Source: Coffea arabica (taxonomy: Eukaryota; Streptophyta; Magnoliopsida; Gentianales; Rubiaceae). Taken from it: a DNA stretch of 64,000 bases. A program made the translations under genes and the position numbers. This document shows, one piece after another, positions 30,799 to 42,564 of the stretch. Position 1 is the first letter of the stretch; each line of letters starts with the position of its first letter. The DNA is taken from positions 8,564,501 to 8,628,500 of the forward strand of contig NC_092323.1 of NCBI RefSeq assembly GCF_036785885.1, written 5' to 3'. The notes beneath the pieces are model-generated. The model searched no databases. It was not told the DNA's origin and saw nothing but the letters and a program-made list of their open reading frames with translations.

Positions 30799-33700
30799 AT
30801 GAAATCCATGTCAACTTCATGTGCTACTCTGCCACATTATCTGAGGACCAAATTCTTGGACCCCAATAGCAGCTACAATTTCATTGCCCCAGTTCAACTC
30901 GGACTTCACCATTATAGTGAGTATTCAGATTCTTCGTTAGCATTGATGCTTATACTCGCTGTTAACAACGCCCCCCCCCCTCCCTCCTCCTCCTCCTCCT
31001 CCTTCGTCTTTTTCTCAGAGAGCAAATGCGAATTAAACAGGAGGGGTTTTACATTCAAGGGGATTGTTGCTGCCGGAGCTTCAGCTGTTGCACCTTCTCT
31101 GGTCACTGAATCTTCACAAGGTCAGTTATGTCTCCATTTATGAGAATTGAAATTGCACTATTCTTTTGGGCTTGAGGGGTTAGTCGAATTAGATGTCTGT
31201 GTTGTTCTCTCCGTCTGTCCTGTGCTTTTCTTTTTTTTTTTTTTTGGTGTGTTTTTGGGATGAAGGGAAGTGGAGAGTGAAGGGTGGATGGGGGTGGCTT
31301 TCGAGTTTATGTATGGCTTCATGATAGCTGTTGGCACTTTAATTAGTAGGTGATGGTACACTTTTTTTTATTGGATCCTAGTTTCTAAATTTGTCATAAC
31401 TGCTAAGATATGTAGGTTTGGAAAGACTAATGTATAAGCCAGATGGCTACAATTACTGGACATGGCGAGGCAGGAAAATTCATTATGTTGTAGAAGGAGA
31501 AGGGTTGCCAGTTGTTCTAATTCATGGATTTGGTGCTTCTGCTTTTCATTGGAGGTACTTTTTACTATGATTTTTGTTATTAATTCTAGATATAATCTTG
31601 TACTTAAAAAAAAAAAAATAGGATCTTGCTTTGAATTTACATGTCAGACTGAAGATTCATGGCAATTTGTTTGAATATTTTTGTAACAACAAATGGATCT
31701 TCAGCAACTTGAGCTTCTGTTATGGTGCTAGTGGCTTAGGCTCTGTCTAGCTAAGCATAAAACCTGCTAATGAAGTTTGGGCTTGGATACTTCAGAGAAC
31801 GAAGGTCAAACATATTTTTACTGTGGTTTCAGAATTTTCTTCCAATCAAGTTTTACAGTAAACAATCCTTCCATTTACCTACGTAGTGATGCCAATTTGA
31901 GATTTTGGGAAGTTTAAATTGGATGTAAACTTAAAGATTAGCTGCATATTAATGTGCTAGAACACATGCTGAAGGAATGATTACTTTGGCATTGGGTAAT
32001 GAGGTTCGTAATTGTGCCAGTCATCATATATTTAGGCATACAGAGTTATGGTGCATTTTATGGCGTAAAGAGTTTTTTATCCTCTCTGATTTTCTCTTCA
32101 GGTATAATATTCCAGAATTAGCTAAAAAGTACAAAGTTTATGCACTTGACTTGCTAGGCTTTGGTTGGAGCGAGAAGGCACTAATTGAGTATGATGCTTT
32201 GGTTTGGAGAGATCAGGTTGTTGATTTTTTGAAAGAGGTAGTCAAAGAACCAGCAGTTTTAGTTGGCAACAGGTGAGCAAGGGCAATTGGTTTCACACTA
32301 ACTTAATTCATGCGACTTGCGTGCTCCATATTTTCTCTTTTTTTTTTTAAACTGAAAATGTATAACAATTCCTGTTGAATAGATAGTAAAATTTTAGGAC
32401 CCCTGCCAGGAAAGAGAATACAAGAGGAACGTAACACAAGCCTAAAAACTAATGTCATTAAGCACTGCAATATAGAATTTGCCTCATGTATTATCATCAA
32501 TCAAGCACAGAGGGGTCAAAATTGAAACTTTTCTAATGACTAAGATCTTTTTCCAGAGAAATCCAAAGTCTAGCTATTAGTTCTCCACAAATTTTGTATC
32601 CAACGGTCCTACTTTGCCTTTGGGAGTAACAGCTAAGATCTCTTTCAAGGGACTTCTCTTTAGCGGGATTTAGGTCTCTCTCTCTCTCTCTCACATGCGT
32701 GCGCGCACAAAATCTGAGATGGAGGAGCGCGTGCACACACATACGTGTTGCGTTGAGCTATGTGGCTCTGAAATTTCTAATTCTTTAACTTCATCTCACA
32801 CTTTTATTGCTAGTGCTAAATGGATAAATTTCTTTTTTGACATAACTATGTTGATCTTTCAGTCTTGGAGGATTTACTGCACTGGTTGCTGCAGCAGCAC
32901 TGCCGCAGCAAGTCAAAGGAGTCTCATTACTGAACTCAGCAGGACAGTTTGGGGATTCAATTACTGTAAAAAGTGAATCTGAAGAAACACCGATACAAAC
33001 ATATATTCTCAAGCCCTTAAAAGAAGCTTTCCAGCGTATTGTTCTCGGATTTCTATTCTGGCAAGCCAAGCAACCTTCACGAATAAAATCTGTCTTGAGC
33101 AGTGTACGCTGAATTCTTACACCTAGTAATGAGTTTCTAAAGAGTCCATTGCCACGTATCCATTTGTCCAAGAAATGGCAAGTTACCATGTTCTGCAAGT
33201 GTTGAACAAAATACTCACCAAATACATAGCACTGACTCAACTAATAAACCTCTATAGCAGCCAAGGTTAGCTGGGTTCAGAGTTAGATGAACCTTGACAG
33301 GACCTATACCGGAGGTCATTTGACCCTCTTTTAATGGGAAAAGAGTATATTTTCATTCTGATGCATTTGAAGATGGTAAAAGAAGTGACACTAAGTTCGG
33401 CATTTCTCCTGCACAGAAATTGTACACCAGACATGGTAGACATGTTGAAACTTTTATCTGCATAGCTGTGGCACGTCACTCAAAAAGCAGATGACTGCTT
33501 TCTGGTCTAGCTGGTTGCATTTCTAACTAGTTTAGCTAATCTTCTCAATGAAGAAGTTTTGCCTTTTAAACAACCATGGATCGCGCATTTACTAGATGGT
33601 GAACTTACTTACACTTTGTTCTCATTTTCTAACTTCAGGTATATATAAATGCTTCAAATGTGGATGACTATCTCATTGATTCAATTACAAGGCCAGCAGC

Positions 33701-34488
33701 AGACCCAAATGCAGGGGAAGTGTACTACAGGTAGGAGTCTGAAACCGCTATATTCCTACGTTTGCTTCTAGAGGTATAAGGAAAAGTCAAGGACTTCTGT
33801 TCGCTAATAACTGTTTCTCTTGGGTGCATTATGCAAGCAAAAATGCTTACTCATCCCTGTTTACAAGTTGATATTTCTGTGATCAAAGTCCACGTTTTAT
33901 GCAGCAAACTGTTCTAAAAACATGGAAAATTGCAAAATTAGCTGTTAAAGTACTGTGAATCATGGATTGGAATGGACCTGTTTAGGAAGCTTATTCAGTC
34001 TTCTATTTATGTTGGTTGAAGACATGCAAATTTGTAATTGAACAGCAACATGATTGCTGAGGAATTTTTTCAATGATGGTTCCAAACTTTTTCACCTTAC
34101 CTGCTAAAATTGGTAGAAAAGCGTTTCCACAGCTTTCAGAGATCAGCTTATTTACTCACTTTTTTCAATTGACTCGCCATTGCCAATGTTAACATGCATA
34201 ATAATGCATTTCTGCAGACTAATGACAAGATTCATGTCAAGCCAGAGGAAGTACACACTTGATAATGTGTTAAGCGAACTCTCTTGCCCGCTGCTGCTGC
34301 TCTGGGGTGACTTAGATCCATGGGTTGGTCCTGCCAAGGCCCTTCGCATCAAGGAATTCTATCCAAATACATCCCTTGTCAACTTACAAGCAGGACATTG
34401 TCCCCATGATGAAGTTCCTGACCTCGTGAATAAGGCTCTAACGGATTGGCTGTCAACTTTGACATCTGCACCTCTTGAAACAGCATGA
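30799..34488 (+). CDS. CLD1: Plastid alpha/beta-hydrolase, chlorophyll dephytylase (CLD1)-like
   Basis: Probably removes the phytol tail of chlorophyll in thylakoids; the family assignment rests on strong overall resemblance, not on a unique motif. Six exons: 30799-31120, 31416-31554, 32102-32272, 32863-33103, 33639-33730, 34218-34488; 1,236 nt, 411 residues. The first about 85 residues form a Ser-rich transit peptide containing a Pro/Ser microsatellite run (PPPPSSSSSS). The hydrolase core starts at YNYWTWRG, with the oxyanion motif HGFGAS, a nucleophile S211 in GNSLGG, D355 in GDLDPWVGP and H382 in AGHCPHDE. The FQR-I-V-L-G-F-L-F-W lid segment is typical of this subgroup. The ATG at 30799 is the first in frame; another follows at 30808. 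Other plastid hydrolases such as pheophytinase are less similar. Confidence 0.85.
32675..32692. repeat. (TC)9 microsatellite in an intron
   Basis: Pure dinucleotide run in intron 3 of the hydrolase gene; likely polymorphic. Confidence 0.8.
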
Positions 34489-35597
34489 CTTAATCCTGAA
34501 CTTACACTTTCATACGGCCTTCATATTTAATTATATTTTACATCAATTAAACACAGGAATTGTTTTGCTGATGTAATTTGACAACATGTAAGATGAATTA
34601 TATGGAATGCAATTCCAAATTCTGAGATCATTGGCAGATGAAATTTCCTAAACATGAGCGGAAATTTTTTGTTGTTTTAACCAATAATTTTTACTCTAGT
34701 TTGAAAAGGACAAAGTTTTATGCTCTATCTAACGTTTTACTAGAATTTAGGGTGGTAAACTGCTGCTTCGAAACGAGCAAGGTTGTCAATGTGATTGGTT
34801 TATTCTGCAACTTTAGCAATTGTCAAAGGATCTGATGCAGTGATGATGTATAAAATAAAACAGCTGGCTTTTGGTGACAAGATGTAAGGCTTTTGGTGAC
34901 AAGATGGATTACATCGATCGTCCTCATCGTATTCATTTTTTTTCTTTTGAGGGCAGGAAAACTGAAAAATTATCTGTAAAGGGGAGATTGCTTGAAACTA
35001 GTTTTTCAAATTAAAAGTTGCACTTTTTGGTACTTGAACTCCAGTGGCAAAAGTTAAATGAGATGGGGAGCGGAGGCAGGGGACGGTTGATCTAAAAAAA
35101 ACTAGTAAACTTCTTAAAAACAGTTCCTGAGCAGTGTAATATTTTTTTGAACGTTTTGTAATTTTATATAAATTTCTTATACATCTTTTCAACAGAGATA
35201 TAATATTTTTGTTACTATTTATGTGAATTTTATATATAATAATTATATTTCTGTTGTTAAATTTTATAAATAATTCACGTAGAATTATGTCTTACTTTGT
35301 AAAAGATATTACATCGTTCAAAACGGTTGGCAGTGGTTGTTACTAACAACCGTTGGTCTTATCGAAGGAGAAAGAGTTCTGCCGGCCACATGTAAAGAAC
35401 GACGACGCATTTGAGACCTGATGGCACTGGGTTTATGCAGTCTACCAGTCCATTCATCAATAGATATGATGCAGCTTTACTCTTTTCATTACTAAAGCCA
35501 ATGAATAATAGACTCCCTTCTTAAACTATTCTTAATCTGTTTAGTCCGTTTTCTACTATTACGTCAGTTTATAGTTCCAATCCGTGATCTGTTGAAA
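34489..35597. other. Intergenic between hydrolase and first PCBER-like gene
   Basis: Holds the hydrolase 3' UTR, a 22-bp-spaced direct repeat of GGCTTTTGGTGACAAGATG (34866 and 34888), an AT-rich stretch around 35150-35300 with weak self-complementarity, and the promoter of the next gene. Confidence 0.55.
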
Positions 35598-37065
35598 ATG
35601 GCTGAGAAAAGCAAGATTTTGATAATTGGGAGCACTGGAAACATTGGGAAATACATAGTGGAAGCGAGTGCAAAAGCTGGGCACCCAACATTTGCCTTGG
35701 TTAGAGAAAGCACAGTTTCAGATCCTAAAAAGGCAGCAATCTTAGAAAGCTTCAAGAATCTAGGAGTTACATTTCTATATGTGGGTTGTTAAATTTTTTT
35801 TTTTTTTCCAAGTGTTCTGCATTTTCATTTGCTTTTCTTGAAATTTTAGAAATTGACTCGTTGTGAAATGACTGATGAACAGGGAGATTTATACAATCAC
35901 CAGCTGTTAGTTGATGCAATCAAACAAGTGGACGTAGTAATTTCCACAGTTGCAGGAAAATTAGTGGGTGATCAAGTTAAGATCATTGCAGCGATAAAAG
36001 CAGCCGGTAACATCAAAGTAAGCCGATAAAACTTGGTTCTTTTCTTATTCCCTGCATCTTGAGGACGAAGTATATTAAGATGCTGCTTTACAATAAGAAT
36101 CCAGCCATAACCATGTTCCTTGGAAAAGAATTTTTGATCTCGAAAAACTCTGTCAAACGGGTTATACCTGTCCTATAAATTGATTGGATTCTTAAGAGCG
36201 CGTTATGATTGCAGAGATTCCTACCTTCTGAATTTGGGTCGGACGTGGATCGCGCGCACGCCGTTGAGCCGGCTGCAAGCCATCTCCGGACCAAGGCAGG
36301 GATTCGCAGAGCTATTGAGGCTGAAGGCATACCTTATGCTTTCATAGTATCCCATGGTTTTGCTAGTTGTTTCCTCAATAACTTGGGAGACTCCAGCAGC
36401 ACAAATCCTCCGCGAGAGAAAATTGCCATTCCTGGCGATGGAAATCCAAAAGGTACCCACCAGAATCACGCTAGCTCGAATTTCCTGCTTTGTTCAGTAG
36501 CATGAATTTTGAGCCATCATCGTTCTCTGATCTCAAGAGTTTTTCATTTCTTGCAGCTATTTTTGTAAAAGAAGAAGACATAGCTGCATACACAATCAAG
36601 GCAGCTGACGATCCAAGGACTCTGAACAAGATTGTTTATCTTAGGCCCCCAGCCAACACTCTGTCCTACAATGAGATGGTGTCTTTGTGGGAGAAGAAAA
36701 TTGGGAAGACCCTCGAAAAGATCTACATTCCAGAGGAGCAACTTCTCAAGAACATTCAAGGTCAGGCAAGGAAAATTGCAGAAAAATCCATCCTTCTTGA
36801 AAATGGCAAAAAAAAAAAAAAAAAAACAAATTGAATATACTCATATGATATACTTAAATGTTTTGTGTTTAGCATGTTCTCATTCATTAACTTTGCAGAG
36901 GCTCCAATGCCGTTGAACCTGTACATGTCTTTGGCGCACTCTACATTCGTGAAGGGAAGTCATACAAACTTTAAGATTGAGGCTTCTTTTGGGGTGGAGG
37001 CGACGGAGCTTTATCCAGACGTGAAATACACCACAACTGATGAATACCTTGATCAGTTTGTGTGA
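35598..37065 (+). CDS. PCBER / isoflavone-reductase-like NADPH reductase, copy A
   Basis: Atypical short-chain reductase of the PIP family (pinoresinol-lariciresinol, isoflavone and phenylcoumaran benzylic ether reductases). Five exons: 35598-35780, 35883-36017, 36215-36452, 36557-36760, 36899-37065; 927 nt, 308 residues, exactly the usual PCBER length. The NADPH-binding Gly motif is GSTGNIGK near the start, the RFLPSEFG stretch follows, and the catalytic Lys is K133 in TKAGIRRAIEAEGIP. The end DVKYTTTDEYLDQFV is the standard C-terminus. PCBER activity is the best guess; related enzymes making eugenol-type phenylpropenes share the fold. Copy B, 2.6 kb downstream, has the same intron positions. 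Confidence 0.9.
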
Positions 37066-38661
37066 GATGAATTGAGTTGAGAGAAGTTCAAGATTTAGCT
37101 GGCCTCTACCAGTTTGAGACAACAGAGTCTGTGTCTTTTACAATGTCAATAATAATAAAGTGTGTTGCGAAGAAATCAACCGTTTGTGCTATCAGCTATG
37201 TCCTCCAATGTTGTTCGGCACACGTTAATTTGCTACTGCTTCTGAATTTGTGGTTGCTGAATTTTGTAATGTGAAAGTATTTACGGTAAAATGAGGATGA
37301 TACTAATAAACTCGAATTTAGAGACTGAAAAATGTGGGAAAGTCAACTGGATTTTGTATGTACATCCTAGGAATTAGCAGAGTTCTACCATCTTTACTTG
37401 TGTCCTTTGGATGAACATCAAGGGTTGGAAGGCGCGGCTTAATCCAAAACAGATACCACCTGACCTGCCCCAACAAAAATTATTGAGAAAGAAATTTAAA
37501 AATTAAAACCCTTAAAAATGTGAGATTTATGGCTAAATCTATCCCGTTCATAGATTGTGACAAAAATTTATAAATCTGTTGATTGGCTCCATTTATTGAC
37601 TATCATTTTTTGTTTACTCCAACGCTTCGTTCGTCAGCGCTTAGCGCAGGTTTGGTCATCAAGGACGAAATGCTGCCGCTGATTGCATCTGCCATCCCAT
37701 ATGAGGAATTTCCCAAGACATTCATTTGATTTGTTTTGTTTTTTTTCTTTTGACTTTAGCCTCTCTTTCGCAATTGCCAAACCACTATTCATTGCAGTAA
37801 TGCACTCAGGTGATCATGTACAAGTAAATACTATAATAAGTCCTTAAAAAACTTGTACCAAATATTTCATGACATGTGCAATTGCGCGTGCTCTCCAAAA
37901 AAGAATCCTTTAGTGCCAGGATTTAGTCGGAAACTCCGTGGGAATCTTCCCCTGATTAATCGCTGAAGCAGCATTAGAAATTTCAGAAAAATATTGACCC
38001 GATCCGTAAAAATCGGGTCAGTCACTTTGTGATATTCGGATATCCGCATTATGTGGATGGATTGGATCAACAGAAAATCTGATTTGCATTCAATTTTTAA
38101 AATTTCTTTTAAAAAAGCTAAAAATCCCAAAGATAATGTGAAATGTAAATGTAATAGAGTTTCAAAAATATAATATAAGTGATAAGTTGTACTTTGATAC
38201 AAGTTTTTAATCATAAAAAAAAAGAGATTTTAGTCTAAAATAATCTTCTTTGTTGCAATATAAAGTAAGTTCCACATTTTTTTTCTTATTTTGATTCAAA
38301 CAAATAAGATTAAATATTTCATCTATAATTTTTTATCCATAAATTATATCACAACATGTTTAAAAACTTAACACCATGTATGAAGAAAGCCTGTTTTGAA
38401 AGAGGACATAAAAATAAAATTAAGAAATAAGAGATAAAACTATAACAAATTACTAGATTTAATGCATAAAAAATTTAAAAAATATATCATTGCAGATCGA
38501 ATCGAATATCCATGAATCACAAAAAATAATATCCGAATCTGATTAGCATAAGTCATTGACCCGGATGTGACCCGATTCACATATGAGCCGCCGAATCGGA
38601 TATCCACTAATTCGGATCAAATCTGGATCAGGTCATTGGATTCTTTGGATCACGTTGCACA
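37066..38661. other. Intergenic with possible old hAT-like remnant
   Basis: AT-rich. From about 37,980 to 38,660 it contains scattered GACCCG, CGGATATCC and GGATC motifs in both orientations and ends TTGCACACCC, similar to subterminal and terminal sequences of hAT transposons. I could not find a matching left end, so this is only suggestive. No gene seen. Confidence 0.4.
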
Positions 38662-38669
38662 CCCTCGGT

Positions 38670-39489
38670 TAGGGGTGGCAATGGGGTGGGGGATCCTTCC
38701 CCCGTCCCCCGCCCCTTGCCCCCTGCACCCCACCCCGCCCTGTTTCCCCCGCGGTCCCCGTGAGGAAAGATTAGAAACTTTCGGCTACTAATTCCAAGCT
38801 AATATTAGAAACATGAGTTTACAATATCCATGATCATACCAGTGTAACATGCTTTCTTGTCCAGGTATCAATGAGTATCCAGTAACATAATGCACACTAA
38901 AGCATGTAACAAGGAAGAAATATTACCTGTAACTCACCCCGTCCAAGTGATGGCTTCAATAAATTGGCAATATCAAGACCAGATCCCTTATTGCCTCGTC
39001 CTATTGTCCCAGAACCAATAAGTGTGTGGACCTCATCAATAAAAACAATGACATTGCCTACAATGCTGTCACAAGTTAAGCCACAGTAGACGACTTACTT
39101 CAAATGCACCAAAAAGAAATGGGCACACTTGACTTTTTGATGTCCTTAAGTAATGTAGTCACGCGTTCTTCCAGTTCACCTCTCTCCTTTGCGTCTGCGA
39201 TTAATTGAGTAGTGATTAGAACTGAGGGGAATGGGAGGCGACGGCGGTGGCTGCAAAGGAGGGAACGAAGGAGGAACTGAGGGAGATAATAAGGGGTTTT
39301 GTTACTTTTGTATATACATACATATATATATGTGTATATATTTTTTTTATGCGGGGGACGGGACGGGGGATGGGGTGGGTGTATGTTGCCCCATCCCTGC
39401 CCCGTTTTAAGGCGGGGGTAAATATTTTGCCCCCGCCCCATCCCCTGCCCCATTTCTACCCCGCCGGGCGGGTGCCCTTGCCATCCCTA
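38670..39489. mobile_element. Non-autonomous hAT-type element carrying a captured ClpD gene fragment (Pack-type)
   Basis: 820-bp element. The left end reads TAGGGGTGGCAATGG; the right end read inward is TAGGGATGGCAAGGG, giving a short terminal inverted repeat of hAT character. It is flanked by a perfect 8-bp target duplication CCCTCGGT (38662-38669 and 39490-39497), the hAT length. The subterminal regions are G/C homopurine-rich and roughly mirror each other. The interior holds two exons and an intron of a ClpD/ERD1-type chaperone on the minus strand. No transposase is encoded, so movement would need one from elsewhere. It sits between the two PCBER-like genes, about 200 bp upstream of copy B. 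Confidence 0.88.
38927..39214 (-). pseudogene. CLPD: Captured fragment of ClpD/ERD1 Hsp100 ATPase
   Basis: Two exons on the minus strand: about 39129-39214 encodes LIADAKERGELEERVTTLL and 38927-39057 encodes [20 protein letters not shown] followed by [17 protein letters not shown]. They are separated by a 71-nt intron that keeps GT and AG sites and exact frame. The second exon includes the Walker B region (VFIDEVH) of the first AAA+ domain; the GRGNKGSG insert distinguishes ClpD from ClpC. A GT donor follows at 38926. The rest of the gene is absent, so this is a captured genomic piece, not a working gene. Intron retention shows that DNA, not mRNA, was copied. Confidence 0.88.
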
Positions 39490-39693
39490 CCCTCGGTCCA
39501 ACCAATAGAGCAGTCAAAGGAAGATGCAGCGACGGGGTTGTCATTTTCTATACTTTTTCCTCTATAAATTAACCATGCACAATCCTCGAAGCCGCAGCCT
39601 GTAGGCACTAAGCACATTTCTGCACCTGTTCAACTCATCAATTTACAGCGTCCATCTAATTTGCAACCGTAGTTTACTATCCTACAGTTGGAA

Positions 39694-41099
39694 ATGGCAG
39701 TGAAAAGCAAGATTTTGATCATCGGGGCCACTGGATACATCGGGAAATGCATAGTGGAAGCAAGTGCAAAAGCAGGGCACCCAACGTTTGCATTGGTCCG
39801 AGAAAGCACAATTTCAGATCCTAAAAGGGCAGCGATCATAGAGAGCTTCAAGAGTTTGGGAGTCACATCTCTCTATGTGTGTTGTTATTTCTTTTTCATT
39901 ATCTGAATACTATTTCAATTCTCTTCAAGAAATTACAGAAACTGACATGCATGGACTGAACAGGGAGATTTGTACAATCATCAGCAGTTGGTAAATGCAA
40001 TCAAACAAGTTGACATTGTCATCTCAACAGTGGGGGGAGGGATGGAAGTTGTAGCTCATCAAGTTAAGATCATTGCAGCAATTAAAGAAGCCGGTAACAT
40101 CAAAGTAAACACAATACAATGTTAAATGTTCTATCTTGATTCTTTTTCTTTTAAGAATTGTAACATGGCGGATCCGGTTGATTTGCTCCTGAACAAATTC
40201 TTTTTTTTGTCATTCATGTCAACTTACAAGTTCCTGAACAAAGAGCTATATTTGGTTTCAGAGATTTTTACCTTCTGAGTTTGGAGGTGACGCGGATCGT
40301 TGGCATTGCGTTGAGCCTGCTGCAAGCTGGTACAGGATCAAAGCTGAGATCCGCAGAGCTGTCGAGGCTGCAGGGATACCTTACACTTACTTAGTATCTA
40401 ATGGTTTTGCTGGTTATTTGAATTATTTCCTTAACCTCTTTGGAGACTTTGGCTCTGCAACTCCTCCAAAAGACAAAATTGGCATTCTTGGTGACGGAAA
40501 TTCAAAAGGTATCCAAAAGAAGCTACGCCTTTCTTGATTGGTTACAGAGATCATCGTTCTTAATTTTTCTTCATTTTTACGTTCCGTTGCAGTTGTTTTC
40601 TCTATGGAAGAAGACATTGCTGCATACACCATTAAAGCAGCAGATGACCCAAGGACTCTGAACAAGATTGTGCACCTCAGACCCCCTGCCAACACTTTGT
40701 CCTGCAACGAAATAGTATCATTGTGGGAAAAGAAAATTGGTAAGACCCTCGAAAAGATTTACGTGCCAGAGAAGGAAGTCCTCGAGAAAATTCAAGGTTT
40801 GCTTATTCCTCGACCTATCTTATGGAATTCAGAAAAAAAAAATTTTTTTGAATACAATAGTCATCTAGTAGTAACACCTGTTCTACTGCTTAATTAAATT
40901 GCTTTCTTTTCTTGTATCTGCTGCAGTGGCTACAATGCTATTAAAATTGTTCCTGTCTCTGGGATACACAATTTTCGTGAAGGGAGAAATGGCCAACTTT
41001 GAGATCGAGGCTTCTTTTGGCGTGGAGGCATCGGAGCTCTATCCCGATGTGAAATACACCACACTTGATCAGTACCTCAACCAATTTGTATCAGATTAG
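39694..41099 (+). CDS. PCBER / isoflavone-reductase-like NADPH reductase, copy B
   Basis: Tandem paralogue of copy A. Five exons: 39694-39876, 39964-40104, 40262-40508, 40593-40796, 40927-41099; 948 nt, 315 residues. It keeps the Gly-rich NADPH motif (GATGYIGK), RFLPSEFGGDADR, the catalytic Lys K135 in IKAEIRRAVEAAGIP and the DVKYTTLDQYLNQFV end, extended by S-D. Exons 1 and 4 match copy A in length (183 and 204 nt). In exon 1, 52 of 61 residues agree by eye. The main differences lie in the substrate loop: copy A reads HGFASCF and copy B NGFAGYLNYFLNLFGDF, three residues longer. That suggests different substrates. The hAT element ends about 200 bp upstream, within its promoter region. Confidence 0.9.
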
Positions 41100-42564
41100 C
41101 TCAGAGACTTTCAGATTAACCAATGTTTACGGTCTACCAGTTTTCTTGTAGCAGTTTCTTATGTATTACTAGAAATGTGCTGTGATTGTTCATCTCCCAT
41201 AGGAGGAGTGTCATGAATGTGTCTGAAATAAAATATAGCCTATATTTTTTCTTGCAACCTTGAAATTGTCCAGCATATGACAATACCACACGCCCAAATA
41301 TGTTTTGTGTACACAAAGTCATGATGTGATCAGACATTGGAATCCGTCCACTTCGACTTGGCATCCCCTCAGTAATGCATCCTTTCCTTAACACAACTAC
41401 ATATTCAAGAAAGTGAGTGACGACACCAACCCCCCGCTTTATAATTTGGAACCCTGTCTGCCCACGGCTAAAGTCCGGAGAACGCAAGACAAATTTATCT
41501 ATGCTCCTCGTTTCCTTCGTCATTGGCCCAGGAATTGCAGAAAACATCGAGATATAAACAGCTGTAATTCTGCTCATTTGATTCAGACCTCTCGGGGCGT
41601 GAGTTTTAAAAACGGGACACTTGGATTTCTTTTTTAAGTTTTGCGAAAAAACTCTGGAGGGCGTACGTTAAGAGGTGATTAGCGGTTTCATTAAAGATTT
41701 CATTAAACGGAAAAAAAAAAAAAAAAAAGAGAAGGGGGGGGGTGTGAAGAAATTCAACGCTGAGTTATTACAATTTTGATTAGACATTCCATGACCTAGA
41801 AGACGATATGAACAGTGTAAATATGCCGGTTAGCAACTAAAATTGAGAAAACTCATTGGATATTCTCGACTACAAAAAATGCATGTAAATTTGGAGGAGA
41901 ACAACAATATGATGATATCTCAATATAGTAATTCTATCGAAAACAGGACTGTGCATTAGCTCTTTTGTGGAACGAAGTCAGCAATCAAAATCTGTTGTTA
42001 ATCTGGCTTCGAGTACTTAGTATTGAAGCTAGCTGCCCCATGTATATTTCTCTTTGTTTTTCTGTTAAAATTGGTGTTGCTAGTCTCTGGGTGCTGGTGC
42101 TTTCATCGGCTATGCCGTCTCGCCTTCATCAAATGGTGCTAAAATTGCTGTAATCTGTTGTCTATACTTCCCGCCACCTTTATCGTCTTCATCGATGCCT
42201 CCACTTCATGTTTATCGCTTTCACAAATTTTAGAATTTCCGCCTCCCCCACCAACGCTTTAGCATCGCTCTCATCATCCTCAATTGACTACCTTTCTCGA
42301 GTCTCTCGACCCCACTTACTAAATTCTCATGCATGTTTTCACTTAGCTTGAACTATGATCAATATTCCTTGAATTTCTCGATGATCCCAAATATTCCCTA
42401 TATTCTTGATCAAGATATTCTCCAATGATTTTCAGAGACTTGTTGCTGATCTTGTTCTTTGTCTATACCTGCCTTTTGGTTTCACAAGAAAAAGCTTTTG
42501 TCTTTTGGATTGTTTGTTCTATTTGAACTCGAAATATACTGTACCATCAACTCGTGTCAGACCA
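41100..42564. other. Intergenic: copy B 3' flank and RFC3-like upstream region
   Basis: Contains A-runs near 41710 and a pyrimidine-rich stretch leading to the RFC3-like gene, whose 5' UTR probably lies in 42,000-42,560. No separate gene recognised. Confidence 0.5.

Noticed and set aside
38567-38791. Short plus-strand frame across the left end of the hAT element
   Set aside because: Proline-rich translation of the C-rich subterminal repeat; not a gene.
42406-42564. Upstream extension of the RFC3-like first exon
   Set aside because: Frame is open but begins at TTG and the residues lack the basic Ser-rich character; treated as 5' UTR or intron.
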